Positions 14,459-14,511 of a stretch of 14,511 bases of DNA are shown here, piece by piece; within the stretch, counting starts at the first letter, position 1; each line of letters starts with the position of its first letter. Below the pieces are notes generated by a model. That model worked only from the letters and a program-made list of their open reading frames with translations, made no database searches and had not been told where the DNA came from. The translations under genes and the position numbers were made by a program. Source of the stretch: an uncultured Flavobacteriales bacterium (GTDB lineage Bacteria; Bacteroidota; Bacteroidia; Flavobacteriales_D; Sanyastnellaceae). The stretch covers positions 1-14,511 of the forward strand of contig CALKUW010000253.1 of assembly GCA_937996585.1 (NCBI GenBank), given 5' to 3'.

Positions 14459-14511
14459 GCATCCATCGGGCACATACTTCCTACATGTGGGCTGTCCTGC
14501 AGCTCATCCTG
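14455..14511 (+). CDS. N-terminal start of an unidentified downstream gene (partial)
   Basis: An ATG at 14455 overlaps the lipoprotein stop (ATGA) and stays open for 19 codons to the window edge, reading MSIHRAHTSYMWAVLQLIL. A second in-frame ATG at 14485 begins a hydrophobic run (MWAVLQLIL), which could be the start of a signal peptide or membrane segment. The coupling suggests it works with the CsgG-like lipoprotein. Too little is visible to name it. Confidence 0.45.
   Translation, partial: MSIHRAHTSYMWAVLQLIL

Noticed and set aside
1..14511. Mobile elements, CRISPR arrays, tRNA or rRNA genes, or phage genes
   Set aside because: Reading both strands by eye I found no transposase, integrase, repeat-spacer pattern, tRNA-like cloverleaf or rRNA stretch. 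The only clear inverted repeats are the hairpins at 11045-11110.

Overview
The window looks like a chromosomal segment from a GC-rich member of the Bacteroidota. Several proteins have the Bacteroidota form of their family: the IDI sequence, a long IspH of about 418 residues, a fused CrtYcd-type lycopene cyclase with a CruF hydratase, a MutL with a non-canonical C-terminal metal site, and the order mutL, rhomboid, rhomboid, EEP hydrolase. Shine-Dalgarno signals are weak throughout, which also fits this phylum. Genes are tightly packed, with many 1-14 nt overlaps. I see no mobile element, phage gene, CRISPR array, tRNA or rRNA.

Region 1 (1-3962, + strand) is a carotenoid operon: the tail of an unidentified gene, then idi, a CrtI/CrtD-type desaturase, cruF, crtZ and a fused crtYcd-type cyclase. 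All junctions after idi overlap. IDI balances IPP and DMAPP. The cyclase closes a beta-ring, CrtZ hydroxylates it, CruF hydrates an open psi-end and the desaturase (CrtD-like) adds the 3',4' double bond. The predicted product is a monocyclic carotenoid diol of the saproxanthin/myxol type. Phytoene synthase and the main phytoene desaturase are not visible and may lie upstream.

Region 2 (3931-10327, - strand) is a six-gene run read right to left: ispH, a small membrane protein, mutL, two rhomboid proteases and a membrane-anchored endonuclease/exonuclease/phosphatase-family protein. IspH makes the IPP/DMAPP used by region 1. The 3' end of the run overlaps crtY convergently.

Region 3 (10428-11136) holds one exported protein of unknown function on the + strand, divergent from ispH, ending in a strong intrinsic terminator.

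Region 4 (11137-12968, - strand) is a two-gene unit: a saccharopine dehydrogenase and a small exported protein that looks like a decayed OmpA-type peptidoglycan-binding domain.

Region 5 (13100-14511, + strand) is a lipoprotein with helical repeats and a CsgG-like C-terminal domain, followed by the coupled start of another gene cut by the window edge.

Nothing here is clearly a new system. The items most worth a second look are the carotenoid end-product logic, the altered MutL nuclease site, the paired rhomboids, the degenerate OmpA-like protein and the CsgG-like lipoprotein.
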